A stretch of DNA of 64,000 nt, taken from Acorus gramineus. Its lineage: Eukaryota; Streptophyta; Magnoliopsida; Acorales; Acoraceae. Every line of letters begins with the position of its first letter. Within the stretch, counting starts at the first letter, position 1. The position numbers and the translations under genes were made by a program. Under the pieces are notes generated by a model. The model did not search any database. It saw only the letters and a program-made list of their open reading frames with translations, and was not told the DNA's origin. This document shows positions 25,901-36,761 of the stretch, piece after piece. Location: NCBI GenBank assembly GCA_030737835.1, contig CM060855.1, positions 17,992,378 through 18,056,377 on the forward strand, given 5' to 3'.

Positions 25901-28763
25901 ACGCATCAAGATGCTCTCAAATTCTTTACACAACACCTGAATAATAATTTTTTTCTGCAGCTTGGAGGTTGGGCCTTTTTGATCCACAAATTTCTACAAC
26001 CAAAGTTTTGAGTCTTTTTTCATGATTTTTTCAGATTTGATGGAATTTATTGCAACAAAGGTTCTCTCTTTTCTTCCCATCAATTACGATATCATTTTGA
26101 ATATGGTAGTATCTATTGTTTGAAATGAAATTCTGCACCCAGACAGGTTCATGCCAGTGTTACCTCTCCGTTGATATAAACTTGCTTTGCCAATTTTATT
26201 TGTTTCGTATGCCATGTCTTACTGTAAATTCTAGTGTTTGATTGTTGTACTTCTCAACCTTGCTGAATTTGACGTCCAAACTTTTAAAGCACTCACCAAA
26301 AAAAAAAAAAAAAAGGTTAAGCAAAAGCCCGGAAGGGAAAGTACAAACAGTGCCTCGAAAGGGCAAGGCCAGTATGCGGTAGAGGAGAACTCTACCTACC
26401 GACCCAAACAATATCTATAGGCTATACCTCAATGCAAATATGCCACCATAGTCTTATGGATGCATTAATGGTAATTCATTCAAGCATAATTTCCTTTTAG
26501 CTGATAGGGAATTCTATAACATTTCAGGAAGCCAAAGATCCTTTTGAGAAGGCTGTACTCGACGGTCGCCAGCTAGCTTTAAAAGTACCAACTCTTTTTA
26601 TTTATTTGTTTGCTTGTGTTGATCCATGAATAAGGCTGTTTTGAACATGTTTTTTTTCCTTCAGATAAGCGCAAATTCTGTATATGGGTTTACTGGAGCT
26701 ACTGTCGCTCAGCTACCTTGTTTGGAAATATCTTCTAGTGTGACAAGCTACGGTAATTCACTCTTTTTAGTAATGTTCTTAATTCTCCTTGTGGTGCTCT
26801 CTCTTTCACCCTGTGAAATTTTACTCCTATCCATACTTTGAAAGGTGGCACCTTGATGGGAAACTTTAAGCATACTCTGAAACTTTCACGAACAATCCAA
26901 AAACCTCTTGTACATCAAGATTCAGAATTTCTGAAAATTTGAACAGCATTCAGAAGTTGATTTAATTCATCATGTTGAAAATGAACCGTTGAAACATGCA
27001 TGTATGGGCTTAATGAAATGGTAGGATTTTGGGGTACATGAGTTTTATTTAATACCTATTATCCTGTAATGTTTTTTTTGGTTACGTACACACAGAAAAT
27101 GTCATGCTGGTCTTTGTTTCATGTCAAGGTCGACAGATGATTGAGCATACAAAGAAGCTTGTTGAAGAAAAATTCACAACAACGGGTGGCTATGATTACA
27201 ATGCTCAGGCACGTTTATGAACCCTTATATTGATATCGTGCTTGTAATCTTTTAAATTTTCAGTTTTTTTTTTTTTTAATAAAAAATTTCACGTGGCAAC
27301 TACGTCCGTGATATTTTGACGAAATTTAGAAAAGTATTAAATGGCTACAGTTGGTTGAATGAAGTTAGTTGAAGTTGAATATCTATGAAAACTCATAATA
27401 GAAGCTTGCTGAATATTCCTTCCTCTTTTGTCTTATGGATGCATAAATTATAATTCCCGCTTTACATTTTTTTACTTTTGTAATTTGTTTGATGGCGTCA
27501 GTGTCATGAAATTCTCTTTCCAGATATATGATTTACTTCATCATAATAAGCGCTGAACGATTGGTTTCATGATTTTTTACCAGGTGGTTTATGGAGACAC
27601 CGATTCGGTCATGGTGCAGTTTGGTGTATCGAATGTAGCGGCTGCAATGACCTTGGGAAGAGAAGCAGCTGAATATATCAGCAATACGTTTACAAAGGTG
27701 TGGATGTTCATTTGTACCGTGGTTCATTTGTTTGCTTGTTGATTTAGTTAGTTCTGGTTTCTCATTGTCATTGTGATAGCATTTTGAAAGTTTTGTGGAA
27801 CTTCAAAATTTTATGTATTATAACGATATTCATCTGCATATGAAAATTTTATGGCCATACATCTTTGAACCAGATTTGATTAATTACTGGCCACGGAGCA
27901 CTTTATGAAGTGTCTTGGCCTTGATGAGACTAAAGGGCCTGATGGTAAGATAGAAAGATAGGAGAAACTTTAGAATATGGAGGCTTCAAAATAAGCAGGC
28001 CGAAGACACAATAAAGTAACATATAGTTTGTATTGATGGACAATGCAGTGAGGGTTATGTTATTTGGGATGTGTTATTTATGAGTGAGGTGACATTGGAG
28101 GATTCCATTCATAGGATTAAATATGATTGATTTCGGTGAATAAGGCACAAGTATTATGTGACCCAAAGTACCCATAAATCTGAAAAGAATATTCTATAAT
28201 AGCTAAATGGCCAGTATTACTTTATGGGTCAGAGTTTTGGGCATCTAAAAGAAAAATGCTGATATAAGCATGTTGAAACGGATGAGGGGAAAGTAGTAGG
28301 TGCTTTTTTTTTCAGAGAAAATTATTCAACTTCCAGAATCTTATCATAGTGAATACAGAGTACAGAAATAAGTAAAACATAAGTAAAAGAGCTAACAGAA
28401 CCAAAAGAAAGGAATTAGGTGGAGAAGATAAAAAAAGGAATTAGTGGAAAGATAAGAAAGCATAAAATAAGAAATGAGCATATTCATGAAAAGTTAGATG
28501 CTGCTCCAATAAAAGATGAGATAAGGGAAAATCATTGGAATACTTTGGATGTGTGATGGAGACCAATGGGTGTACTGATCATGATAAATGATATGGTCTT
28601 TGTTGAAGGGGCTCCAAGGATAATGGATGGGTCAAAATAAACTTGGACAATGGCAGCAAGGAAGGACATGCTGATTGACCATGCTTTAGAGGATGTGAAC
28701 CTTAATAAAGTTGAATAAAAAAAGGATTCATGTAGCTGACCCCAAATTTTTGAGATAAAGGCT

Positions 28764-28798
<35 letters not shown>

Positions 28799-31057
28799 AT
28801 CCATCTTGGTTGATGTGGTAAAAATTCTCTCCCAAAACTTGCAGAGCCTTGTCTGTGCTGAAGCAATTTCCCTGGTAGTTCATACTTATAATTTTCATGG
28901 TCTTTATGTTTTGATTTTTGCAATAGATAAGTTGCATATTCAAAATAATTCTAAGTCACATCTCTATCATGTTCAATTAACTGTTGAGCAATGTTTGTTT
29001 TTTGAAGCCTATCAAACTGGAGTTTGAGAAAGTGTATTATCCATATCTACTAATTAGCAAGAAAAGATATGCTGGACTTCTGTGGACAAATCCAGATAAG
29101 TTTGACAAAATGGATACTAAAGGTAAATAACCCTCCAAACACTGCTTCTGTGTGTTATGCACAGCACACCTTGTAACTGTTTCTATTTTGTGTTTACAGG
29201 CATTGAAACAGTTAGAAGAGACAACTGTCTACTGGTTAAAAACCTGGTAACTGAATGTCTTAACAAAATTCTAATTGATCGAGATATTCCTGGTGCAGTT
29301 CAGCATGTCAAGAATATAATATCTGATCTTCTGATGAATCGCATGGATTTATCTCTTTTGGTTATAACAAAGGTTAGATAACTATTTATGAGCCTAAGAA
29401 CTCTTGATATCCTTGCTAACTTATTGTTTTGAGCAATGAATAGATGGTTTGGGTCTTGGCCTTAAATTTTCACTTGACAGGGTCTCACTAAAACAGGAGA
29501 TGATTATGCAGTCAAGGCAGCTCATGTGGAACTCGCAGAACGCATGCGAAAGGTAAGATTTTGAGAATATTTACTTAACTATATGACAGGATTTAAGAGT
29601 GATATGATGAACATTACCTATTGGACTTGACAAAAGTTAGGATGTTAACACATCATTCGATGGCGAGAAGATAATGATGTATTTGGGAACATGCTTATCG
29701 TAAATCAGTTACTATTTACTCTGGAGAATGACCAATTTTTAAGCAGTGTGAATAAATAATATTGGTTTAGTGGTGTTTCAAAGTAAATCCATTGTGATAA
29801 ATTTTGAGGAGGTGTGATGATAAACTGTGTAGTAACTGAGGTGTCGTCACCTGTCTTTCATATATGGGTACATTGTCTGATGAATTTCTGTTCTCTTTGG
29901 AGTTGGGTTGAATAGCGGGATGCTGCAACTGCGCCAAATGTCGGGGATCGTGTTCCATATGTTATAATTAAAGCTGCAAAAGGTGCCAAGGTATTGTATA
30001 TCTAATGTGTATTTCTTGGTAAATTTGTTAGCAGTTTGGAATTGGTCTACCCGTCCTCAACTGCACTTTTTCATAACACACAGGCTTATGAAAAGTCAGA
30101 GGATCCTATTTATGTATTAGAGAACAACATTCCAATTGACCCTCAATACTATCTTGAGAATCAAATTAGCAAGGTATGTTTGCCATGTGCTTTAAGGTAC
30201 ACTGCTGTTTTTACATTGTTCATATAATTAAAAAATTTTGTTTCAGCCCCTTTTGAGAATATTTGAGCCTATTCTGAAGAATGCTAGCAAGGAGCTCCTT
30301 CATGGAAGTCACACGAGAGCGGTTTCAATTTCAACACCATCAAATAGTGGTATCATGAAGTTTGCTAAGAAACAGCTAACTTGCATTGGATGCAAGGCTC
30401 TACTTAGGTAACTTTCTTATACGATATCTGAGACTTCTAATTCTTTCCTCATAACATTATATCATATTTCTTTAACTGCTCTTTTAATGCATTATATTCT
30501 CTTGTTTGGAGATTGATTTATTTGTTATTTGGGTGACAGTGACAAAGATCAAACACTATGCCCACACTGTAAAGGAAGGGAAGCTGAATTATATTGCAGA
30601 ACAGTGGCAAATGGTACATTACTCTTCCATAATTTAAAAGTACATATTCAAGCACTCTGTGTTCTGTAACCATATGAATGATGTTGCATAGTTTCATTAT
30701 AAGGATATTCTGGTAACAAGCTGATCAAATTGGTAGAGATAACATAATCATCCCTCTTAAATCCTTCATGTGATCCTAACAGTTTCTTGGGTATGCAAAT
30801 CTACAGTGTCTGAATTAGAGATGCTATTTGGCAGGCTCTGGACGCAGTGCCAGGAGTGTCAAGGTTCTCTTCATCAAGATGTCCTCTGTACAAGGTTCTG
30901 CCTTTCTTCCCTGTCTTCTGTTAGATCTCAGTTATAATGACTGAACCAGAGTTTGACATACATCTACAGCCGGGATTGCCCAATATTTTACCGGAGGAAA
31001 AAAGCTCAGAAGGACATGGCTGAAGCCAAAGTACAGCTTGATCGGTGGAAATTTTGA
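13920..31057 (+). CDS. POLD1: DNA polymerase delta catalytic subunit, 30 coding exons, 1098 aa
   Basis: Family B replicative polymerase (Pol delta, mainly lagging strand) with 3'-5' proofreading, acting in the nucleus with PCNA. Exons: 13920-14208, 14279-14389, 14821-14927, 15017-15176, 16145-16340, 16439-16574, 16660-16797, 17854-17931, 18043-18134, 19269-19335, 19457-19528, 21458-21544, 23089-23208, 23290-23388, 24057-24164, 24310-24405, 24533-24598, 26528-26584, 26665-26752, 27129-27208, 27584-27697, 29008-29122, 29200-29372, 29481-29552, 29916-29990, 30084-30173, 30247-30407, 30540-30613, 30807-30894, 30970-31057. Phases close throughout (3297 nt). Exonuclease motifs: FDIEC (D313, E315), NICKFD (D399), YCLKD (D512). 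Polymerase motifs: [10 protein letters not shown] (D601), [15 protein letters not shown] (D754, D756). CysA: C1008, C1011, C1023, C1026. CysB (4Fe-4S): C1055, C1058, C1068, C1073. All key residues are present; the length is normal for plants. Intron 20 appears to use a GC donor. Confidence 0.97.
25190..25700 (-). mobile_element. LINE fragment (zf-RVT region) in POLD1 intron 17
   Basis: On the minus strand 25191-25472 reads [19 protein letters not shown] near its start, the zinc-binding segment (EHLFxxCPVxxxVW) that follows reverse transcriptase in plant L1-type LINEs. Sequence up to about 25700 reads, with stops, like the preceding WxxxxRxxT segment. No complete reverse transcriptase is present. 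It is an old, 5'-truncated or internally decayed insertion, antisense to POLD1. Borders are approximate. Confidence 0.55.
28080..28798 (+). mobile_element. RTE-type LINE 3' fragment with (TTG)n tail in POLD1 intron 21
   Basis: With frame changes the + strand gives the C-terminal signature of plant RTE-clade LINEs: a LYGSEFWA-like stretch (about 28215-28240), an [13 protein letters not shown]-like stretch (about 28500-28540), an [10 protein letters not shown]-like segment (about 28645-28670) and a final RIHVADP-like segment (about 28720-28750). It ends in a (TTG)n run at 28764-28798, the microsatellite tail typical of RTE elements in place of poly(A). An unrelated stretch of about 140 bp interrupts it around 28300-28440. 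The copy is 5'-truncated and inactive. Confidence 0.65.
28764..28798 (+). repeat. (TTG)n microsatellite
   Basis: About eleven TTG units at the 3' end of the RTE-like LINE fragment; best read as that element's tail and likely to vary in length between individuals. Confidence 0.9.
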
Positions 31058-31907
31058 GCTTTATCTAGATGAGGTATGATATATTCCTTTTTCTTTTCTT
31101 TTTTAAGTAAACAATTGAAATTACCTTCATTTAGTATGACTGCGTCTCTACAACATAGTTTCTGTGTATAAGACACTTTGTTTAATCTGGAGTGCTTTGT
31201 CTGAATTTACTGACATATCTTTCTGAACTCCATTTCTACTTTTCTAGGGTATGTAAGTCATTGTATCTATGTTTCAGTTAAAAATAGATAACTTTCATCT
31301 TTCAGTTAAATATTACTTCTTCATGTCTATTTTATATCAAGTGATGATTTGTTGGGCCTGATCTTGTATGAAAATTGTAGAGAGACAAATTTATAATGTA
31401 TATGCGGTTAGGAATCAGATTTGCAGTCAGACATCATGGAATCAATGGCACTTTTATTTAATAAAGAGCCATCATCCAAACACAAGTTTAGTACCTTACA
31501 GAAGAATTCACCATGCCTCTCCTCACTCCATTTCATTGAGATATTTGGCTTTCAGGTATGCCTTAACTTTGATCCAATCCCAGCAACAAATTACAAGTTC
31601 AGTCATATCAGTGAAATGGATAAAACTGTGAATAATCATGACCAGGAAGCCACAAGGATAGATAATTTGGTAGGAATAGTTAGGGTATATTGAGCTGTGT
31701 ACCAATTTTCGCTTGTGAGCATCTTGCTTTGGTTGATGTATCTAAATGAACATATAAAAAAGATCTCATGTTGATCAAACTTTCATCTCCAGCAGAAAGA
31801 TAGGTGAATGAAAGTCTTTCAAACATATGTGGGTTCCTCTTACCACCTGGACTACCATCTGTTTTTATCTTTGCTTTACGACATAGTTATAGAGGACTAA
31901 GAAAATT

Positions 31908-32061
31908 ATGTCAACTTATTGCTTGTTCAAAGTCAACTTTGTATATAAATAGCAATTGTGTATATTGACTTTTGTGGTTTATGTGTGGTTATGTCAACTT
32001 ATTGCTTGTTCAAAATCAACTTTGTATGTACATAGCAATTGTGTATATTGATATTTGTGGT
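31908..32061 (+). repeat. 83-bp tandem duplication
   Basis: ATGTCAACTTATTGCTTGTT starts at 31908 and again at 31991, and similarity continues through TTTGTGG near the end of each unit. Only a few substitutions separate the copies. The second copy was the landing site of the hAT-like element at 32062. Confidence 0.88.
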
Positions 32062-32592
32062 CTACAAAACACGGACACTTCCCCGGAGGCCCTGTACCTG
32101 TGTCGGACACGGCTCCAGCCTTGTCTGCCTTCATTTTCTCTTAGACACTCCTGGGACACAGCACAACCAATTTCAGCATAAAAGTAAAAAAGAAAAAGAA
32201 AAGAAAAGCCCAAACATAACCCACGAGTATTCAACTCATTTAAAACATCTTAGAATAACTAATTTAAATAAAATCTCTTTCTTAAAGTTAAAAAAAATAA
32301 TGATTTATTAGTTTAAAACAGTGATTTATAAAAACAGTAATTTATAAAAATGGTGGTTTATTATTTAAAACAATAATTTATAAAAACAGTGATTTATTAG
32401 TTTATACAATTGGTTATAAATAGTGAATTAAATAAAATGTGTTTGTTTATATAAAATAGTGATTCATATTTATATATTATATTAATTTATTTGTTCCCGT
32501 GTCCTAGCAGTACCCGTGTCCTATTTTTTCAAAAAGTGTCGTGTTGCCGTGTCCGTGTCACCGTGTCTCATGTCCGTGTCCGTGCTTCATGG
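32062..32592. mobile_element. hAT-like non-autonomous element, 531 bp, 8-bp target duplication
   Basis: TTTGTGGT occurs at 32054-32061 and 32593-32600, an 8-bp duplication as made by hAT transposases. The ends are imperfect inverted repeats: CTACAAAACACGGACAC on the left and, inverted, CCATGAAGCACGGACAC on the right. Subterminal regions are rich in GTGTCCGTGTC-like motifs and the centre is AT-rich, with short repeats of CAGTGATTTATAAA (about 32315-32420). There is no coding capacity. The ends resemble a widespread plant repeat with CACGGACAC motifs. Confidence 0.62.
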
Positions 32593-32665
32593 TTTGTGGT
32601 TTAATGTGTGGCTGAACTTACCCGGAATCTCTTTTCTTTCTCTATAAATCCTTGTTTAACCCCCT

Positions 32666-32773
32666 CGTTGATTTCATTACATCTTATTTTGTTAAAAAAA
32701 TGAATTAACTGTTATGTCCCGTTGATTTCATTACATCTTTTTTTGTCAAAAAAATGAATTAACTATTACGTCC
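32666..32773 (+). repeat. 54-bp tandem duplication
   Basis: CGTTGATTTCATTACATCTT begins at 32666 and 32720; each unit ends with AAAAAAATGAATTAACT and a short TTAYGTCC stretch. Two near-identical copies. Confidence 0.85.
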
Positions 32774-33565
32774 AATAATGTTTAGGTGCATCAGATGATC
32801 TGGTTGGATATCATTGAGGTCTGTTTCATATAACTTCGAATGATTAGACTTGTACAGATAACCCGTTAAGATCTACTGACATGTAAGTGGTCTTTCCTCT
32901 TCTTTTTTCCGTTATTAAAATCTTATGCAGCGTTGGGAAACGAGTTTGGTCAGCTTTTGAAGATTTTGTTTTTGTAGGAATCATATATTCGAACTTGTTT
33001 TGAAACACCCTCAATGGTTCTGGCTTTTGAAGAAAGCAAAAAACAGTTTTTCAGGAGGGAAAACTATGTTCAAAAGGCTCTTCAAATGATAACCTGTTTT
33101 TCGAAAGAACAGAATTTTAATCATGTGTTCTAAAAATGACCTCTCTTTTCCAGGTGCTTCTGTGAAGGCGGCTAGAGATACGCTGTTAAATTATCTGTTA
33201 TAATTTCAGTTGCAGTAGAGTTTTTCTAAAGACTTGAAAGGAAAAGCATAGGGAATCTGATTCTAACTTGAACTCATCAACGTGATGTGATGTTGCGGGA
33301 ACTAGAACTATGTTGTGTAACAGTTTCAAAACCTACTCCCAATGTTGTAACATCAACTCTTTTTTGACAATTCACTGGCTGGTTGTTGCATCATATGCAG
33401 TCAAATGAAATCTTGTGTAGAAAATCGTTTTAGATGCCGAAATCTGATTCTCTGGAGTATTTATTTGGAAATTATATTTTGCTGTTTGGGGGCTTTAAAG
33501 ATGTGATTCTATAAACAGGTTTTCATCATGAATTTCCTGTAATGAGAATTCTCACAGTTGAAGAA

Positions 33566-35085
33566 TTGGTTTGACAAGAGGATAAGTGGTGGGATAAGGG
33601 TAATTATAGAGATAAGTGAGTGGAGGACAGTTTATCCCTGTATAGTATAAAAAATAATTCAGATGGATTGCGGATAATTATTTGAATTTTGAAAAGAAAA
33701 TAGGGATATTTTGTTCCACTTAAAAAGCTGTGATAGCATTTATCTTCACTTTTTGTTTTAATTTTAACAATGTAAATATGAATAAAATTGATGGATTTTT
33801 TATCTTTTAAAATTAGGATAATTTGTTTTCAAAATCCTAATCCTTTGTCAAAAAACTCAATAAAGAACAACCAATATTTATATATATACATATATATTGG
33901 AAAGTAAATACTTGATGTTCATGAGCAAAACATAGATACATTTGAGTTGATGTGTGTTTGCTAAAAAAAAATGTGTTTTTAATCTTCAAAGTTGAATATG
34001 GTGGGGCTTGGACACGTTTACAACAAAATTTACAATTACCAGTAAAAATAAGTCTTGTTTCAATTATGGAATTTAAGTGCTTATAAAAATTGAGATGATG
34101 TTTGGGTAAGTTTATTATTTAAATATAGATATAGATATTTAATTAATATAAAACCACATGAAAAAATAAATTAAAAACTCACTTATAAATATTAAACTTT
34201 TTTAACATAATGATTCTCAATAATAAATGATTTAAAAAAACACTACTATGGCCACTTCAATTTATAATAATGTTAAACTCAATCTTATTTGCCTGTGATG
34301 ATTTATTTAGTGATATATTTTTCACTTAATCAAATATATACTTCATTAAATCATACATCATATCTAAAAAGAAAAATAGATTTTATTAGAGAAAATGAGA
34401 CCACAACAGTCTATTATTTAAAGGGTAGTGTTACACGCTGTCCTTATTTACAGTTTCACGTGCACTAATGAGTTTATATGAATTCTATGATGTTTCATTA
34501 ATTAAAGATTACTAGACAATTAAACCAAATTTTATTTTATTTTAACATGTTTAAGTTAAACCACTTTCATTTGCTCTCTCACCTTTCTAACAACTACAAA
34601 ATGAATTTACTTGAATCCTACAAAGCCTAGTATATTAAAGACCAATTCTATTAATTACTTGTAATTAAGCCCAAATTTCATATGGACATGTTCCTCCCTA
34701 ATTCCACAAATTTCTAAATAATTTAGCTGAATTATCCAATGTCTCAATATCTTAATGATTGATTCTATATGTTTTCCTCACAATTTGGAGGATTATCCAA
34801 AATGAATTTAAAAATATTATTTGATTTAACTAATATTTATTTATACTTATTTACTATTTTTCTTTATTTTTTATAAAACATTACTTTTTTAAAAAGTAAA
34901 TCTAAGTTTTACAAAATTAATATGATTGATACTTCTAAGATATAATTAATTAACATTTATATATATTTCATCAGTATTAATTTGATTAAATTAATATCTA
35001 ATTACACGGTTACTGAAATTTCTTTATATAACTTTTGGTTGATAAATATTATTTAAAATAAAAATAAAGATAAGAGTGTTAAGGT
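33566..35085. other. AT-rich intergenic region
   Basis: No gene. 33570-33880 has GATAAG-rich sequence resembling 59625-60000, possibly a shared decayed MITE, but ends are not definable. A short TA-rich run lies near 33880-33900. Confidence 0.35.
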
Positions 35086-35094
35086 TAAAATATT

Positions 35095-35877
35095 GAAAAA
35101 AATCCATATAACCCTCTTTAAACTGTTCAAAATCCATATAACCCTATGAATGTTTCTGAAATCCATATAACCCCTTGAAAACATCTCTGTAAATCCAAAT
35201 AACCTCCCATGTTAAATTTCCATTAACATATGAGGAACTTTCGCGAATATTTTGTTTAATTGTAATCCCAATATATCAAAAAACCGATACAATGTGTTTA
35301 AAATACAAAAAAAAAAAAAAAAATCATTTGTAAATAATAAATTTATAATCTATTTAGAAGGGTAAAAACGTCATTTACAGATGATTTTTTTGCATTTTTA
35401 ACACATTATAAGGGGGTTTTGGTGTAATGTGTTTTCAATGAGGGTTAACCAAATGAAATATTAACATAATATTCTTCATCTATTAATAAAATTAAGGGTT
35501 TTTTTATTTTTAAGTCCCCATAAACTATTGGATTTAGTGATCAATCCCTCACTTCTTTATATTTTGATTTTAGTCCTCAGACTTAAGGGATATGTTCCTT
35601 TTAGTCCCTGGAAGGGACCTATCCTTAAATTATTTAATTTTGTTTTTTGTCCCTGGGAGAGACTAAAAAGAAACATATCCTTTAAATTTGGGGACTAAAA
35701 CCAAAATATGAAGAAGTGATTGATCGATCACTAAATTCAATAGTTTATGGGGACTTAAAAATAAAAAACCTATAAAATTTTAGCTCAAGAAAATATTTGT
35801 ATTTACATAGGTGTTTTAAGGAGATTACATTTACATGGATTTCACACAGTTTACAGGGGGTTATTCGGATTTTTCTC
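35095..35877. mobile_element. Mutator-like non-autonomous element, 783 bp, 9-bp target duplication
   Basis: TAAATATT-type flanks are identical over 9 bp (TAAAATATT at 35086-35094 and 35878-35886). The ends are inverted repeats: GAAAAAAATCCATATAACCC on the left and, inverted, GAGAAAAATCCGAATAACCC on the right, with similarity continuing about 60 bp inward (CTTTAAACTGTTCAAAATCC versus CTGTAAACTGTGTGAAATCC). A 9-bp duplication with long inverted ends is the Mutator superfamily signature. There is no transposase; a foldback MITE (35496-35770) is nested inside. A degenerate relative lies at about 38190-38995. Confidence 0.75.
35496..35770. mobile_element. Foldback MITE with arms of about 110 bp, nested in a Mutator-like element
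   Basis: The left arm (from GGGTTTTTTTATTTTTAAGT) and right arm (ending ACTTAAAAATAAAAAACC) are near-perfect inverted copies over more than 100 bp, including TCCCCATAAACTATTG and its inverse. The sequence could form a long hairpin. ATAAAATT occurs on both sides, possibly the target duplication. A diverged second copy is at 58921-59180. Confidence 0.8.
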
Positions 35878-35926
35878 TAAAATATTTCATGCAGTACTAA
35901 AAACACTTTAGTTCACTTTTATTATA

Positions 35927-36752
35927 GAGTAATTAGCACTTTTAGCCCCCAAAAATTGAATATTTGCAAAAATAGCATTGCCACCCGAATATTTACAAAA
36001 ACTAGCCTCGTTGACCCGATCAGCGTTGGCCTTTTTTTTTTTTTTGAATGTTTGTACTGGAGATGGATTATATATAATCCGTCTCTAGTATTTTAACCCC
36101 GTCTGTAGGGATTTACATTGGAGACGGATTATATATAAATAGTCTCCAGTGTTTTCACTCCTTTAGTGGAGATTTACATTGGAGATGGATTATATATAAT
36201 CCGTCTCCAAGAGACTGTATATATATACACTGTCTCCAGAGCATGTACTATATGTACTCTACCCTCGCAGAAAAACCATATTCACCCCATTTTCACCCAT
36301 TTTTTCTCCCTCCAAATGCCCATTTTCACCCACCTCATCCGAAAATCACCTCTCAAACAATTCACATACATTTCAATCAATTTCCAAAGACCACTTTTAA
36401 TTTAAAGGTAAACATAAAAACCCTAAACAATTTCTTAAATTTATTTCTTTATCCAATTGTTTTGATTTTATGTATAAATGTTTTGTGTTCTTTTTTTTTA
36501 TTATTGACATGTTGAATGTGTGATGTTTTGTTAAATTAAATGTTAATTTTTTTTGTGTTTGGTTTATTGAGAATTTCTTATTTGTCAAAATAGACCTTTA
36601 AAACTTAAAAAAATATTTGAAAAATTTGATTGTCACATATATAATCTTTCTCCCGCACAAAATTTCAACGAGGCTAGTTTTTGCAAATATTTGGGTGGCA
36701 AGGCTATTTTTACAAATATTCAATTTTCAGGGGTTAAAAGTGCTAATTACCC
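35927..36752. mobile_element. Mutator-like non-autonomous element, 826 bp, with palindromic core units
   Basis: A perfect 9-bp duplication TTTATTATA flanks it (35918-35926 and 36753-36761). Inverted ends of about 85-90 bp start GAGTAATTAGCACTTTTAGC on the left and, inverted, GGGTAATTAGCACTTTTAAC on the right, and continue through GCTAGTTTTTGCAAATATT. Inside the left half (36055-36240) three units each carry a palindrome of the type GGAGACGGATTATATATAAT followed by its inverse. The right-central part is AT-rich. It encodes no recognisable protein. Confidence 0.8.
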
Positions 36753-36761
36753 TTTATTATA

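Larger units (their letters stand above)
31058..33565 (+). other. POLD1 3' flank and 3' UTR region
   Basis: No further coding exon is needed after the stop at 31057. A GTATGATATA donor-like site at 31074, and an acceptor-like CAG near 33152 before a GC-richer stretch, could bound a 3' UTR intron, but this is a guess. The region contains an 83-bp tandem duplication, a hAT-like element and a 54-bp tandem duplication, listed separately. Confidence 0.35.

Noticed and set aside
26281-26420. A poly(A) tract followed by GC-richer sequence in POLD1 intron 17, considered as a LINE or SINE 3' end
   Set aside because: No target duplication, promoter boxes or coding remnant could be tied to it, and orientation is inconsistent with a tail for either strand.
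28764-28798. A poly-Asn/poly-Leu coding repeat on either strand
   Set aside because: The run is a (TTG)n microsatellite at the tail of a LINE fragment inside an intron.
36166-36515. Overlapping small open frames rich in Pro, His and Phe
   Set aside because: They lie inside the Mutator-like element 35927-36752 and reflect its base composition; no homology or splice structure supports a gene.
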